64,000 bases of DNA from Branchiibius cervicis (GCF_042661605.1 NZ_JBHSWJ010000002.1:2170001-2234000); one strand, 5' to 3'. Counted from the first letter of the stretch, positions 1 through 9,282 are shown. The notes: generated from the letters alone by a model not told the origin. Made by a program: numbers and translations.

Positions 1-1
1 T

Positions 2-61
2 GTCACCTACGACATGCGGGGCCGTCCGTTCCAGGTGCTGCGGTTCCGGGCCGGTTACTGA
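2..61 (+). CDS. C-terminal end of an upstream gene (partial)
   Basis: An open frame enters from the left edge and ends at TGA 59-61, leaving 19 residues (ending RFRAGY). Nothing diagnostic is visible. It matters mainly because the next short frame overlaps its stop codon, as in other tightly packed genes of this element. Confidence 0.5.
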   Translation, partial: VTYDMRGRPFQVLRFRAGY

Positions 62-186
62 GCGACGCGCTGAACGATGACGGCACGGTCCGCGGGTTTG
101 CGGTGGTGCGCATGGACACCGACGGCGACGTCGAGCACGTCGAATCGTGGCGAGACGGTGTCCGCCAGGCTGGCCCAGATCAGTAA
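58..186 (+). CDS. Possible 42-residue protein with CTG start
   Basis: The frame runs from CTG 58, which overlaps the preceding TGA, to TAA 184-186. It encodes an acidic peptide containing GFAVVRMDTDGDVEHVES, which has the alternating pattern of a small beta-rich protein. There is no ATG, GTG or TTG at a sensible position, so the start is a guess from the overlap alone. It lies just upstream of a class B promoter-like motif and could equally be the tail of a frameshifted upstream gene. Confidence 0.3.
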   Translation: MSDALNDDGTVRGFAVVRMDTDGDVEHVESWRDGVRQAGPDQ

Positions 187-190
187 CCCG

Positions 191-220
191 ACCCTGGCCG
201 GTTCGACGTGGCCCATGTAG
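191..220 (+). promoter_or_regulatory. Class B promoter-like motif, copy 1
   Basis: ACCCTG (191-196), 12 bases, then TGGCCCATGTAG (209-220), then 6 bases to GTG 227. The same arrangement precedes the genes at 6463, 9319 and 49453. The fixed distance to the start codon and the lack of a Shine-Dalgarno sequence suggest a promoter for a leaderless mRNA. Confidence 0.6.
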
Positions 221-226
221 ATCTAC

Positions 227-853
227 GTGAGCACCGACATCGATTTCGACACCTCTTTCCAGTCCGAGCAGCCCGTCGGCGACGACCTGCCATCCCTGGA
301 GTCTCTTGCTGCACCGCAGGACGCCCCGGCAGCGCCCAAACCGCGCAAATCGAAGCGGGCCGCGCAGCACCCGGCCGCGAGTGTCGCGGACGAGGCTAAA
401 GCTGCGAAGGCTGCCGCCGAGCGTGACCGTCAGACCCGTAGGCGTCTGTTCGCAGCGATCGAACGCCACCGCTCGATGTCCGAGCTCGACGACGACTCGT
501 TGGAAGTTGCGGCCAGGTTGCTCGGCTGCAAAACAGACCCGGCTGAGGTGGCTGTGTTCAGCCTGACGTCCGCCCCGAACATCAAGGCCCTGTCGTGCCT
601 GGACTCGTTGCGCCCGTCCTCGACGGACCCCGAAACGGTGATGGACGCGCTGGTTGAAGCGGTGGGCATCGCAGAAGACAAACCCCTGCTGCGCTCGGTG
701 TGGGCGCTGTTGTCCAGCGTTGACTCCTCGTTGGGTGCTAAGGCCCCCACCGGCGATCCGATCCACGCCGGACGTGACCTGGCGAAGGCCGCCCGCGACG
801 TTGCCCCCGATGCGCTGGCACGGCTGCACCGGATCGCTGAACTCATTTCCTGA
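227..853 (+). CDS. Hypothetical protein, first gene of transfer module
   Basis: 208 residues, family not recognised. Residues 1-40 are acidic. Residues about 41-80 are rich in Lys, Arg and Ala and may form a charged helix or coiled coil. The rest is a compact, mostly helical domain with many Leu and Ala. There is no signal peptide or membrane segment, so it is probably cytoplasmic. The GTG start is fixed by the class B motif 6 bases upstream. It sits directly before a VirB8/TcpC-like gene and a VirB4-like ATPase, which suggests a role in assembling or regulating the transfer apparatus; that is inference from position only. Confidence 0.75.
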   Translation: MSTDIDFDTSFQSEQPVGDDLPSLESLAAPQDAPAAPKPRKSKRAAQHPAASVADEAKAAKAAAERDRQTRRRLFAAIERHRSMSELDDDSLEVAARLLGCKTDPAEVAVFSLTSAPNIKALSCLDSLRPSSTDPETVMDALVEAVGIAEDKPLLRSVWALLSSVDSSLGAKAPTGDPIHAGRDLAKAARDVAPDALARLHRIAELIS

Positions 854-908
854 TCGTTCTACTCACCGACCACGAGCATCGACCACCACCCACGAAGGGC
901 GTGTCACC

Positions 909-2018
909 ATGGCCACCAACCTGCTGAACCGCAAGAAGGGCCGCGACGACGCGGTCGGGTCTTCGATCTTGGACGGCGGCGACCTGTACCAGGTCGAGGA
1001 GTTTGTCCCGCGCGCTGACCTGGACCTGGTTGAGAAGAACATCATCAAAGCGAAGGTCATCAAGTGGCTGCTGGTTGTCTTGCTGTGTGCTGTGCCGTTG
1101 TCACTGTTCGCTGGTTGTCAGGCGCAGATATCCGCCTCCGACCTGTCGAAGAAGGTCACCGCGGCGCAGTCTGAAAGCGCGAACCAGCAGGTGTCGCTGA
1201 CGGTGTCCGACCCGGGCAAGTTCGCCGCGTACCAGTCGCTGCAGTCGTGGCTGGCTTCGGTGCCGAACCCGTTGCCCGGTGGGCAGATCGTGTCGTGGGA
1301 CGGCTCGGTGAAGTCGGCCGACTTTAACGCCACGAAGGTATCCCGTATGACGGAGAACTTCACCGTCGTTGATGGCGCTGGCCGCGGCTACACCGCTGCG
1401 TTCCAGGTGGCGATCGACCCTCGCGGTGGGGCACAGACGATCGCTGGCCCTTCGCTGGTGCCGGTGGTTTCCGCTGCCACGGATGGTTGGGCGCAGGATC
1501 AGACGCCGTGGCCAGGGATCCAGGCTGACACCCAGGTGCCGGACTCGGTCAGCGCTGCGGTCGACTCGTGGGCGAAGGCGTACACCTCCGGTGACGCCGA
1601 CCAGTTGCGACTGGCTGTCGGTGACACCAACGCCGCCGATTCGTACGTGCCGATCTCCGGTGTGGCTTCGGTGGAGACACAGTCCACGGCCTCGACGAGC
1701 ACGAAGGCCGGTCTGGTTGTTCGTGCGCAGGTGGTTCTGCACTGGGCGGGTCGTTCGGCGAACACGTCAACGCAGCCGTTGGAGTTCGACTTGTTGGTGT
1801 TGCGCGCCGACACCGCCGCCCCGCAGGTGGTCGCGTGGGGTGCGCCCGGTTCGGGGTTGACTGCCAAGCCGTACCAGAACGCCATCCAGGTGCCCGGCGA
1901 CCTGCAGTCGACCCCCACTGCAGCCACGTCACCGTCATCCAAGGCGTACGACACCGGCGGCGCGTCCGCGCCGACGTCGGCTCCCACGTCGGTGCCCACC
2001 TCGAAGGTGGCTCGCTGA
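909..2018 (+). CDS. VirB8/TcpC-like conjugal transfer membrane protein
   Basis: 369 residues. There is a cytoplasmic tail (1-50), one membrane helix at about 51-70 (KWLLVVLLCAVPLSLFAGC) and a long extracytoplasmic part. That part holds two similar alpha/beta segments, roughly 85-195 and 205-330, followed by a Ser/Thr/Pro-rich tail. A single N-terminal helix followed by duplicated NTF2-like folds is the plan of TcpC in Gram-positive conjugation systems, where it forms part of the trans-envelope channel. The assignment rests on topology and neighbourhood (VirB4-like ATPase immediately downstream), not on a clear motif. The start at ATG 909 follows GAAGGG. The stop overlaps the next start (TGATG). 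Confidence 0.6.
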   Translation: MATNLLNRKKGRDDAVGSSILDGGDLYQVEEFVPRADLDLVEKNIIKAKVIKWLLVVLLCAVPLSLFAGCQAQISASDLSKKVTAAQSESANQQVSLTVSDPGKFAAYQSLQSWLASVPNPLPGGQIVSWDGSVKSADFNATKVSRMTENFTVVDGAGRGYTAAFQVAIDPRGGAQTIAGPSLVPVVSAATDGWAQDQTPWPGIQADTQVPDSVSAAVDSWAKAYTSGDADQLRLAVGDTNAADSYVPISGVASVETQSTASTSTKAGLVVRAQVVLHWAGRSANTSTQPLEFDLLVLRADTAAPQVVAWGAPGSGLTAKPYQNAIQVPGDLQSTPTAATSPSSKAYDTGGASAPTSAPTSVPTSKVAR

Positions 2019-2182
2019 TGCGCGGCGAGCTCGGACCGCTGCCCCGGTCGTTGTCGATCGACCGGATGTTGACGACGTCGCGCAACCAGCCGCCAGGCGG
2101 CCTATGGATCCGCCGCGCTGACCGGACCAGTTCGACCATGACACGCACGATCACCACGAGGCAGGCTCGCTATGGCAACTAA
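2018..2182 (+). CDS. Small basic protein between VirB8-like and VirB4-like genes
   Basis: 54 residues, starting at an ATG that overlaps the upstream TGA (TGATG) and ending 11 bases inside the VirB4-like gene. It is rich in Arg and Thr, with no membrane helix. Tight overlap at both ends argues for translational coupling. Gram-positive transfer operons often have a small protein here (PrgI/TcpE position), but those are membrane proteins and this one is not, so no function is assigned. Confidence 0.45.
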   Translation: MRGELGPLPRSLSIDRMLTTSRNQPPGGLWIRRADRTSSTMTRTITTRQARYGN

Positions 2183-4802
2183 GGCCGCTCCGAAGCGGAT
2201 GAACCGCCCATTCACCGACACCGTGCCGGACTGGCCTACCGCGGTGAAGCAGATCTACAACTCCGGCCTGGTGATCTCGATCGACAACGACGTGTGGCTG
2301 TACCGGCGTTGCCCGATGGGGCCGGTCACTTCGGCGATCACCGAGGACGACGCTCTGCGTGTTGGGCAACCGATCTTCGATGCGCTCGTGGAGATCGAGG
2401 GCCTGACGCGCACCGCAGTGAAGTCGCGACGGTTCTCCAAGAACAACTACCGCGAGTTCCACATGTTGCTGGTCAACGTGCCGCAACGGTACGTGCCGGA
2501 CGACGACCAGCCGCTGAAAGGCTTTCTGTCACGGCAGTTTTCGGACGCGATCACCTACTGCCGGGAACTGTTGGTCGGGGTGAAGCTGCGTAACAACGCC
2601 TTCCGCTCGGGTTGGCGGCAGTCGGTCAGAGTCTTCTACGAGGCGCTGACGCTGCAGAACGTCGGTGTCCAGTTGCCCGAGTACGCCGCCGACTACCGCC
2701 GCGTCGATGCTGCGCTGACCCGAGCCGGCCTCATGGTCGCCACTCGTGCCGAGATGCACCTGGCCGATTCGTGGTGGAACCTCGGTGCCAACCCGGACGT
2801 GCCGTACCTGGTGCACTCAGACCACCTGCACATGTTCACCTCCACCACCTCCATGACGGAAGCGGCGCGACTGGAGAAGGCGGACGTCGACTGTCGTGAA
2901 CCGGAATGGTCGGATCTGCGCAACCATCACAGTCTCGGCTTCGTCGGGTTCGACACGTTCAACTACAACTGGCGTGAGGTGAAGTCCCTGGAAACCAACT
3001 TCGTCGTCGAACTGGTCCGCCAGGGCGCGATGGCGGTCAGCTTCCGCGGCAAGGTGGAGCCGACAGCGATCACGCGCAACGAGTTGCGCACGGGTCGCCG
3101 TCGGATCCGCGCGGACATCACTGAAGCGCAAGCCCAGGGTGCGATGGACCGTCAGGAGCAGGAGGACAAGCAGGCCGCCATCGAGCAGATGGAGTCGCTG
3201 TACTCGTCCTCCACGCTGCATCTGCCGACGGTCATCGACGCGAGCATCGTTGCGGCACTTAACGGTTCCTTGGACGGCTCGTACGACGTGACGGGGCTGA
3301 CTCGCACGGTGAAGCTGTCGAACCTGGTGGAGAGACAGGAAAAGGCACTGGCGGAGATGATGATGGGCTCCCAGGTGCGGTGCAACCCGTTGCTGCGCGA
3401 CTTGCCCGCCACCGCAATGGCTTTCACCGGTGCGCCTGACTTGGCGGTGTGCGGTGACAACACCGGAGCACTGCTGGGGTTCACCGAGCACGACAAGCAG
3501 CCGGTCTACATCTCCAACGACGCCGCGTCCGTTGGCGACGCATTGCCGATCTTCTTGGTCGCCGGCGCCACCGGCTCGGGCAAGTCCTTGTCCATGCTGA
3601 ACATGGCCTACCAGTGGGCTCAGGCCGGCGTGTCCCAAGTTGTCGTGGATCCGAAGTTGGGCTCTGACCACTCGGCGACGGTGTTGGCCGCTGGCGGTCA
3701 GGTGGCCACCTTGGACGACCTGACCAAGTCCGATGGCATCTTGGACCCTTTGCGGTTCACGCAGAACAAGCTGGCCGGTCTTGAAGTCGCAGGATCCATT
3801 CTGGTGCAGGTGGGCCCGTGGGACAGGCCGGCGCGGCAGTTCGAGACGGAGCTGATGGTCGCTCTCGCGTACGGAGTCCAGGAGGGTGCAACCTGTATCG
3901 GCCAGGCGTTGAAGCTCGCTCAGGACGCGGGCAAAGCGAGCGAGGAACTGGTCAAGCCGGTGCTGGACCTGGCCAACGTCAGTCCGTTGTTCGGCGCGAT
4001 CGTCGGTCGCGACCCGCAGACGAAGGGGTTGTCGGTCGCCGACGGGATCACGCTGATCATGGTCGGTAACACCAATCTGGAGTTGCCGCCGATGGGACAG
4101 GAGCCGTCGAGTATCCAGCAGCGCATCTCGGTGGCGCTGGTCCGCATGTTGGTGTTTGGATCGGCAATGGCTTTGACCGGCCGCCGCGGCGTGCTGCATT
4201 TCGACGAGGCGTGGATCGCGACGCTGGCAGGACCGGAGGAGCTCAACCGGCTGGGGCGTTTGGCCCGCTCGCAGGGTGTGTTGCCGGTGCTCTACACCCA
4301 GCGCGTCACCGACGTGGTGAAAATCGGCTTGGCCGGCTACATCAGCCGTGGGCTCATCATGCACCTGAAAGACGAGTCTGAGGCGCGCGCCGCATGCCAG
4401 TTGTTCAAGCTGGAGGAAACTCCCGAGCGCATCACTCGGATCACCACGTCGGAGCGTTCCGGCGGGTCGAGTGAGTCCAAGGAGGGCGCACTGAACTGGG
4501 GCAGCTTCAAGGCTCTGTTCAGGACTGACCCGCGTGACTCGACCAAACGGATCAACGTGCGCGGTTCCGTCGGCCTTCACGTCGATCTGCACGGTCGTGC
4601 CGTGCCTGTGGTGCAGGACCTGCCCCCTGAGTTCCTGGAAATGGTGTCGACCAACCCAGAAGATATCCGTCGCCGCACGGAGCGGATGGCTGCCCGGGAA
4701 GCGTCCCGCCAGGCAGCGCTGGAGCATCACGACCTGCTCGGGTTCGACAGCGAGGCTGACGCCGACGGCTTGGTCGTCGACGACGTGTTCAGCCTCTCCT
4801 AG
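2172..4802 (+). CDS. VirB4-like conjugation ATPase
   Basis: 876 residues, the usual size for VirB4/TraE/ConE ATPases that power assembly and substrate transfer of type IV secretion systems at the cytoplasmic membrane. The N-terminal half (about 1-430) is the family's mixed domain. The C-terminal half is the motor: Walker A GATGSGKS at 465-472 and Walker B VLHFDEAW at 674-681, then SRGLIMHLKDESEA, as expected of the RecA-like core. The C-terminal 60 residues are charged. A weak ACGAGG lies upstream of ATG 2172, and the start overlaps the preceding small gene. Family recognition is good. Assignment to a specific subfamily (TraC versus VirB4 proper) is not attempted. Confidence 0.85.
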   Translation: MATKAAPKRMNRPFTDTVPDWPTAVKQIYNSGLVISIDNDVWLYRRCPMGPVTSAITEDDALRVGQPIFDALVEIEGLTRTAVKSRRFSKNNYREFHMLLVNVPQRYVPDDDQPLKGFLSRQFSDAITYCRELLVGVKLRNNAFRSGWRQSVRVFYEALTLQNVGVQLPEYAADYRRVDAALTRAGLMVATRAEMHLADSWWNLGANPDVPYLVHSDHLHMFTSTTSMTEAARLEKADVDCREPEWSDLRNHHSLGFVGFDTFNYNWREVKSLETNFVVELVRQGAMAVSFRGKVEPTAITRNELRTGRRRIRADITEAQAQGAMDRQEQEDKQAAIEQMESLYSSSTLHLPTVIDASIVAALNGSLDGSYDVTGLTRTVKLSNLVERQEKALAEMMMGSQVRCNPLLRDLPATAMAFTGAPDLAVCGDNTGALLGFTEHDKQPVYISNDAASVGDALPIFLVAGATGSGKSLSMLNMAYQWAQAGVSQVVVDPKLGSDHSATVLAAGGQVATLDDLTKSDGILDPLRFTQNKLAGLEVAGSILVQVGPWDRPARQFETELMVALAYGVQEGATCIGQALKLAQDAGKASEELVKPVLDLANVSPLFGAIVGRDPQTKGLSVADGITLIMVGNTNLELPPMGQEPSSIQQRISVALVRMLVFGSAMALTGRRGVLHFDEAWIATLAGPEELNRLGRLARSQGVLPVLYTQRVTDVVKIGLAGYISRGLIMHLKDESEARAACQLFKLEETPERITRITTSERSGGSSESKEGALNWGSFKALFRTDPRDSTKRINVRGSVGLHVDLHGRAVPVVQDLPPEFLEMVSTNPEDIRRRTERMAAREASRQAALEHHDLLGFDSEADADGLVVDDVFSLS

Positions 4803-4899
4803 TTCGGTGCGGCGGGGCATCTTCGTGGTGGTCGAGCCCCGCCGCACCATCGCTGTACGGCCGTCCCGCCACGTCTGGTCGCCGGCAGCATGAACATGC

Positions 4900-4909
4900 G
4901 TCGCACCGT
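4900..4909 (+). promoter_or_regulatory. Class A start-proximal motif GTCGCACCGT (gene at 4916)
   Basis: Ends 6 bases before ATG 4916, with no Shine-Dalgarno sequence between. One of 16 identical 10-base words in the window, all but one placed 6-7 bases before the start of a real gene. Confidence 0.65.
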
Positions 4910-4915
4910 GAAGTC

Positions 4916-6076
4916 ATGGAGTTGGACGCTGCCGCGAGGAGTTTGTGCCTAACCACCCCTGTTGACCGTCTGGCGCTGCTTGATCTGGCGTTGCGCAGCG
5001 CAACGGTGTCGCGCCGAATCACCTCAGGTGCCCTGCGATGCTCGCTAGCCGCGCCTCATTCGGGTTGGGGTGTCGACGATTACGCCACCGAACTGAGGGA
5101 TCGGCTCGCGCTGGCGCTGTCGACCGCGATCGTCGGCAGCGGGGGCAAACCGGCAACGCTCGATGTTGCCGCGGTCGCTGCGGGTGGTTCGTTCGCGGCG
5201 TGGTTGGACCGGTTGACCACGAAGATCGTGCACGACTGGTCGGTGAACCTGATTCGGCGGCCTGTGCGTCGGACCATCCCGACAGACCCTGCTCTGCTGC
5301 CTGCGCCGACGCGCTCGTTGAACGCGGCTCCCGACGACCCCGACGAGGTGGTCCCGGAAGCGATCATCCGCGGGCTGGATCGCTCGTTCAGCTCACTGCG
5401 CGGAAGCGCCCGGATCCTACGACTGGCACAGGCGTTGGAACGCGGGTTGCAGTTGGCCCCGATGGCTCGCCCGGCATTCGACTCGGCGCAGCGCCGGGCG
5501 GCTTTCCTGGCGTGGCTGGAAACGGACGGCTCCAAACCCGCCGTGCAGGCGGTGTTGCGGGCTTTGCTGCTGGGGCGTGACCCGGCCCAGGCAGCGGCTG
5601 GTCTGCTGGACGACTCGGACCGGGACAACGTCGGGTTGGTGGAGTCGATGGTCTCCGAACACACCCGATCCCAACTGGATCACCTTCTCAGTCATCAGCA
5701 CAACGTGTGCAAGACGCTGATGCAAGCTGCGGCCACCCCGACGCCGTTGCCGCGCCAGTCCACGATTGACGCGATGGTCGCTTTACTGAACCGCGCCGAC
5801 CATCGAGCCGGTCCGCGCCTGTGCCGACGGTTGGTGACCACTTGGGCTCACGATCGCGCCGACCTGTCCGTTTCTCAGTGGCGCGATCCGAACGCACGCG
5901 AGAAGAATCAGCTCCAAGCGAGCCTGGACCGTATGGCGTATCAGAAGGCAGCGCAGCGTGTTTCGGAAGCGAGTGGGTGCATGCACGGGTGGACGCCGGA
6001 GCAGTTCTCCCGCCACCTACTGTCGCTCTTCGACCAGGTCGAATCGGCCGAACTCGTTGCGGCAGAGGCCGGTTAG
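4916..6076 (+). CDS. Hypothetical protein with a sigma-region-2-like segment
   Basis: 386 residues, family not recognised. It is soluble, with no signal peptide. Residues 92-119 (SFAAWLDRL...DWSVNLIRRPVRR) have the spacing of hydrophobic, Asn and Arg positions seen in region 2.2-2.4 of ECF sigma factors, and a similar segment occurs in the protein at 38593. The similarity is short and could be chance. The C-terminal half is helical with many Arg and Gln. The class A motif fixes ATG 4916. The gene lies between the VirB4-like ATPase and the cell-wall hydrolase of the transfer module. Its stop overlaps the stop of the convergent gene at 6073 by 4 bases. Confidence 0.7.
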   Translation: MELDAAARSLCLTTPVDRLALLDLALRSATVSRRITSGALRCSLAAPHSGWGVDDYATELRDRLALALSTAIVGSGGKPATLDVAAVAAGGSFAAWLDRLTTKIVHDWSVNLIRRPVRRTIPTDPALLPAPTRSLNAAPDDPDEVVPEAIIRGLDRSFSSLRGSARILRLAQALERGLQLAPMARPAFDSAQRRAAFLAWLETDGSKPAVQAVLRALLLGRDPAQAAAGLLDDSDRDNVGLVESMVSEHTRSQLDHLLSHQHNVCKTLMQAAATPTPLPRQSTIDAMVALLNRADHRAGPRLCRRLVTTWAHDRADLSVSQWRDPNAREKNQLQASLDRMAYQKAAQRVSEASGCMHGWTPEQFSRHLLSLFDQVESAELVAAEAG

Positions 6077-6363
6077 CCTCGGATGTCTCGGCGAACCTGG
6101 TCCAGGATTTCGCAGGATACAGCCCACAAACGCCAGGCCAGTACACCAGCGCAGGACGCAGCGAACACGATGCACGCACCGCCGAACCACCAGTCGCTGG
6201 CGCTGGGCTGCCGCCCTGGCGGCAGGAAGCCCATCCCAACCCCATAAACCACCGCGCCGAACAGCCACAGCACGGTTGACGGCACAGCGTAGGGCCGCCG
6301 GTCGTCGCAGTGTCGGTGTTCGACGCTGCAGGAAACCTTCGAGCAGCAACGGTGTTCATCCAC
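6073..6363 (-). CDS. Small Cys-rich membrane protein
   Basis: 96 residues from GTG 6363. That start lies 7 bases after a class A motif on this strand, which is why I prefer it to an upstream ATG at 6384 that would place the motif inside the gene. The N-terminal 25 residues hold several Cys and His (DEHRCCSKVSC...EHRHC) and could bind a metal. Two hydrophobic helices follow at about 28-47 and 58-80, then a short charged tail. No family recognised. It is convergent with the gene at 4916. Confidence 0.55.
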   Translation of the reverse strand: MDEHRCCSKVSCSVEHRHCDDRRPYAVPSTVLWLFGAVVYGVGMGFLPPGRQPSASDWWFGGACIVFAASCAGVLAWRLWAVSCEILDQVRRDIRG

Positions 6364-6370
6364 GATGCTC

Positions 6371-6380
6371 ACGGTGCGAC
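6371..6380 (-). promoter_or_regulatory. Class A motif (gene at 6363, minus strand)
   Basis: GTCGCACCGT on the minus strand, 7 bases before GTG 6363. No Shine-Dalgarno sequence is visible. Confidence 0.55.
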
Positions 6381-6426
6381 GCACGCTAGTCGACGGTGTG
6401 CTCTCTCCCCGGTGGCCGCTACCGGC

Positions 6427-6456
6427 ACCCTGCGGTTTGACACCTGGCCCATGTAG
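6427..6456 (+). promoter_or_regulatory. Class B promoter-like motif, copy 2
   Basis: ACCCTG (6427-6432), 12 bases, TGGCCCATGTAG (6445-6456), 6 bases, GTG 6463. The spacing is identical to copies 1 and 3. Confidence 0.6.
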
Positions 6457-6462
6457 GTAGGT

Positions 6463-8640
6463 GTGAGTGAACTTCCCGCGCCGAAGCCGAAAGTCCCGTC
6501 CACTGGGCCCGGCGGTTCCGGTGTGTCGTCCGTCGCTGGCGGGAAAACATTGACCGACCCCTCGAAGATTCTGAGCAAGGCGCGCGAGTCGATCAACTCG
6601 GCCCGTCAGGACACCGCCGGGTCAGCAGCTCCGAGTTCCAAAACTGGCGTCGCCGGATCGGTCAAGTCGGTCGCGGCTAGCGCTGCGCAGGGCGCAGCGG
6701 GCGGTGACACCGTCTCCAAGGCTCTCGGTGGCGGTGCGCAGGGCGCGATCTACTCCGGTGTGAAATCCGCGCTGTCGAAGGAGAACCGCGGCAACACGGC
6801 GAAGGTCGCTTTGCTGGCTGTCGCGCCGATGGCCGTGCCGTTCATCGTGGTGTTCGTGGCGTTGGCCATGGTCGTCACGATGCTGTCGGCGACGGCGTCG
6901 TCCTCATCCGGCTCCGCCATCTCCACCTCGATCAACGCCGCTAAGGGTGCCGGCGTGACCCAGGAGCAGTTCGCCCAGTACGTCGATCTGCAGTCGCAGA
7001 CGAACGTGCCATGGCAAATCTTGGCGGCCTTGTACCAGTCGCAATCCGCCGGGGGTGGCGCGTGCGCGACGACCCCCTCACCGTCAACGACCCCGACCTC
7101 ATCGGCCAGCGCAGCGGCGTCCACCTCATCGGCCAGCTCCACCAACGATGTGACATGTGACGACTCGAAGTTCGTCTCTGCCTGGCAGGTTTCGACGGAG
7201 GGCTTGTCCTCGGCCCAGGTCGCTGACTTCAAGAGGAACACTCGATCATCGACAGCCTGGGTCGCCCAACATCTGCAGTCCGCGATGTACGACGATCCGA
7301 CACGTTCGGACTACATGACGCTGTCTGCAGGTTTGCGCGTTGCTCCCGGCAGCGGCAGTAAACGCAGCATCGACTCCGACGACCCTGGCGCTCAGGCCAC
7401 CGAGCAGGCGTGGACGGGTGCCATCGCCAGCCTTCCGTTGGGGGGCATGTCCCCCGCAAAGGCGCAGTCGGTTTTCCAAACAGCATTGGCCTGGTACCTG
7501 GGCAATTCGGCACCGCCCGGGTGTGACGTGACCACCGGCACCGTCCAGAACGTCAGTGACCCGACCGCGACAAGCACTGGCACGTCAACTGCGACGCCGA
7601 GTTCGACGGCCAGCACGTCACCGACCGGCACGGGGCTGACTGTGCCGCCGGTGGGTACGTGGCCACGGCGTAACTCCCTGAACAACCCGCCGCTGCCGAT
7701 CCCAGCGGATTTCGCGGCACTCTACAAAGCGGCCGCGGCCAAGTACGGGCTGCCGTGGTCGACATTGGCCGGTATCGGCATGATCGAGACCGGCCACGGC
7801 AGCATCGTGTCGTCCAGCCCGACGGGTGCGGCTGGCCCGATGGCGTTCTTGCCGACAGCCTGGGCGCAGTACGGGGTGCTCGCACCGGGGCACACCGGCA
7901 CCCCGAACCGCCTCGATGCCGCTGATGCCATCTACTCGGCCGGCAACCTGGTCAGCCAGTTGGTCAAGCAGAAAGGCAGCATCGAGAACGCGTTGCTGCA
8001 GTACGGCGGCGGCGGAGCCGGGTGGTACGTGGGTGACGTCCTTTACTACGCCGGTCAGTACGACTCCGGCGCTGTCGGCACCGGCGGTGTGGACTCGTGC
8101 AGCGGCGGCTCCTTCGGCATCGGTGAGGGCACCGAAGCGACGTGCGGCGACGGCAACTCCCGCGGCTTGCCCGATGGCGCGCTTGTGTACGCGGCGAACT
8201 GTTGGTATGGCGGGTTGGGTGTGCCGATCTACGCCAACGGCGGGTCGGTACACGGTACGCACTGGCAGTGCACCGAGCTCGTTCGCCGGTTCTGGAAGGC
8301 CAAAGGCTGGGCGCCGCAGAACTGGACCGGCGGCGTTGGGAAAACCTTGTGGAACTGGAGAACCCCTGCCGGAGCCATCTCCGAACCGCAAGGGGCGATC
8401 ACTAAGTTGGCGGCTGGAGACATTCTGTCGATGGCCTGGGGCAGCACTTCGACCGGCCACGTTGGCGTCGTGAACTTCATCAAGCAGACAGGACCGGGAC
8501 AGTGGCGCGTGCAGATGGCAAGCCAAAACACACCGCAGGCGATGTGGTACGGGACATGGGATGGCAAGTCGGTGACGATGGACTTCAACGGGTTCCCCGT
8601 GACCGGTGTGATGCATCATCTCGCGCAGGGCGAATCGTGA
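6463..8640 (+). CDS. Membrane-anchored lytic transglycosylase/CHAP peptidoglycan hydrolase of the transfer system
   Basis: 725 residues. Domains in order: a cytoplasmic low-complexity region (1-110); a membrane helix at about 114-140; a Ser/Thr-rich linker; an SLT-type transglycosylase domain at about 410-545 with the likely catalytic Glu in GMIETGHG (E442); and a C-terminal CHAP domain at about 570-720 with the nucleophile in HWQCTELVRRF (C603) and the His in STGHVGVVNF (H666). Enzymes of this design (VirB1, TcpG, CwlT type) cut glycan strands and peptide stems so the secretion channel can cross the wall. The class B motif fixes GTG 6463, and TGATG overlap links it to the downstream lipoprotein gene. 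Confidence 0.85.
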   Translation: MSELPAPKPKVPSTGPGGSGVSSVAGGKTLTDPSKILSKARESINSARQDTAGSAAPSSKTGVAGSVKSVAASAAQGAAGGDTVSKALGGGAQGAIYSGVKSALSKENRGNTAKVALLAVAPMAVPFIVVFVALAMVVTMLSATASSSSGSAISTSINAAKGAGVTQEQFAQYVDLQSQTNVPWQILAALYQSQSAGGGACATTPSPSTTPTSSASAAASTSSASSTNDVTCDDSKFVSAWQVSTEGLSSAQVADFKRNTRSSTAWVAQHLQSAMYDDPTRSDYMTLSAGLRVAPGSGSKRSIDSDDPGAQATEQAWTGAIASLPLGGMSPAKAQSVFQTALAWYLGNSAPPGCDVTTGTVQNVSDPTATSTGTSTATPSSTASTSPTGTGLTVPPVGTWPRRNSLNNPPLPIPADFAALYKAAAAKYGLPWSTLAGIGMIETGHGSIVSSSPTGAAGPMAFLPTAWAQYGVLAPGHTGTPNRLDAADAIYSAGNLVSQLVKQKGSIENALLQYGGGGAGWYVGDVLYYAGQYDSGAVGTGGVDSCSGGSFGIGEGTEATCGDGNSRGLPDGALVYAANCWYGGLGVPIYANGGSVHGTHWQCTELVRRFWKAKGWAPQNWTGGVGKTLWNWRTPAGAISEPQGAITKLAAGDILSMAWGSTSTGHVGVVNFIKQTGPGQWRVQMASQNTPQAMWYGTWDGKSVTMDFNGFPVTGVMHHLAQGES

Positions 8641-9263
8641 TGTCTCGCAGGGTGGTTGGATCGTGCGCGGCCGCGTTGGCAGCCGCTGTGTTACTCGCGG
8701 CCTGCAGCGGTTCCGGCGAACCCGCGGCCCGGACGACGTCGAGCGCGACGGTGTCGACTAGCGCGTCCACAGTGGCGTCGTCTGCTGCGACAACCGCGGG
8801 GGCGCTGCTTCCGTCCACGTCAGCTACCTCATCGTCACCATCTACCTCGACGTCGACCACTGCTCCGTCGCCGTCGCAAACCGAGACCGATCCCGACTAC
8901 CCACCGCCGCAGAGCGCAAGTCAGGTACCCCCGCCGCCGCAGGAGACGACAGCGTTAGTGTCCAAGTTCGTGACAGCGCTGGGCCACACCGCTGGGATTG
9001 GCCGCACGGCGTGGACGGACGCGCTGACTCCGTTGTGCTCCACGGCCTTCGGTGACCAGTTGGCCCTGGATTCGCCCGACCAGATTCCCGACCAGTCCGT
9101 CACCGGGAGCCCCCAGATGGTGGGGACCAGCCCCCTTTTGGATGCGGCGTTCTTCGTCCCCACCACCAAGGGAGGCTTCACCGTCTGGGTTGACTACAGC
9201 ACTCCCCCAGGAAAAGTCACCGGCGCCCTACCCGGGGAGCACGCTCTGGACGACCGAACGTGA
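8640..9263 (+). CDS. Ser/Thr-rich lipoprotein of the transfer module
   Basis: 207 residues. A clear lipoprotein signal peptide ends in the lipobox LLAAC, with C22 as the predicted lipidated residue. A long Ser/Thr/Pro-rich linker (about 25-105) follows, then a conserved-looking domain of about 100 residues carrying a single Cys. The protein should be anchored on the outer face of the membrane. ATG 8640 overlaps the upstream stop, so it is co-translated with the hydrolase. No family recognised; position suggests an envelope part of the channel. Confidence 0.75.
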   Translation: MSRRVVGSCAAALAAAVLLAACSGSGEPAARTTSSATVSTSASTVASSAATTAGALLPSTSATSSSPSTSTSTTAPSPSQTETDPDYPPPQSASQVPPPPQETTALVSKFVTALGHTAGIGRTAWTDALTPLCSTAFGDQLALDSPDQIPDQSVTGSPQMVGTSPLLDAAFFVPTTKGGFTVWVDYSTPPGKVTGALPGEHALDDRT

Positions 9264-9282
9264 CGGCGGAACTGGTAACCCG

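Noticed and set aside
2817..4850. 677-codon open frame on the minus strand across the VirB4-like gene
   Set aside because: A shadow of a real coding frame in high-GC DNA: no start signal, composition rich in Arg/His/Gln, and the plus strand has clear Walker motifs.
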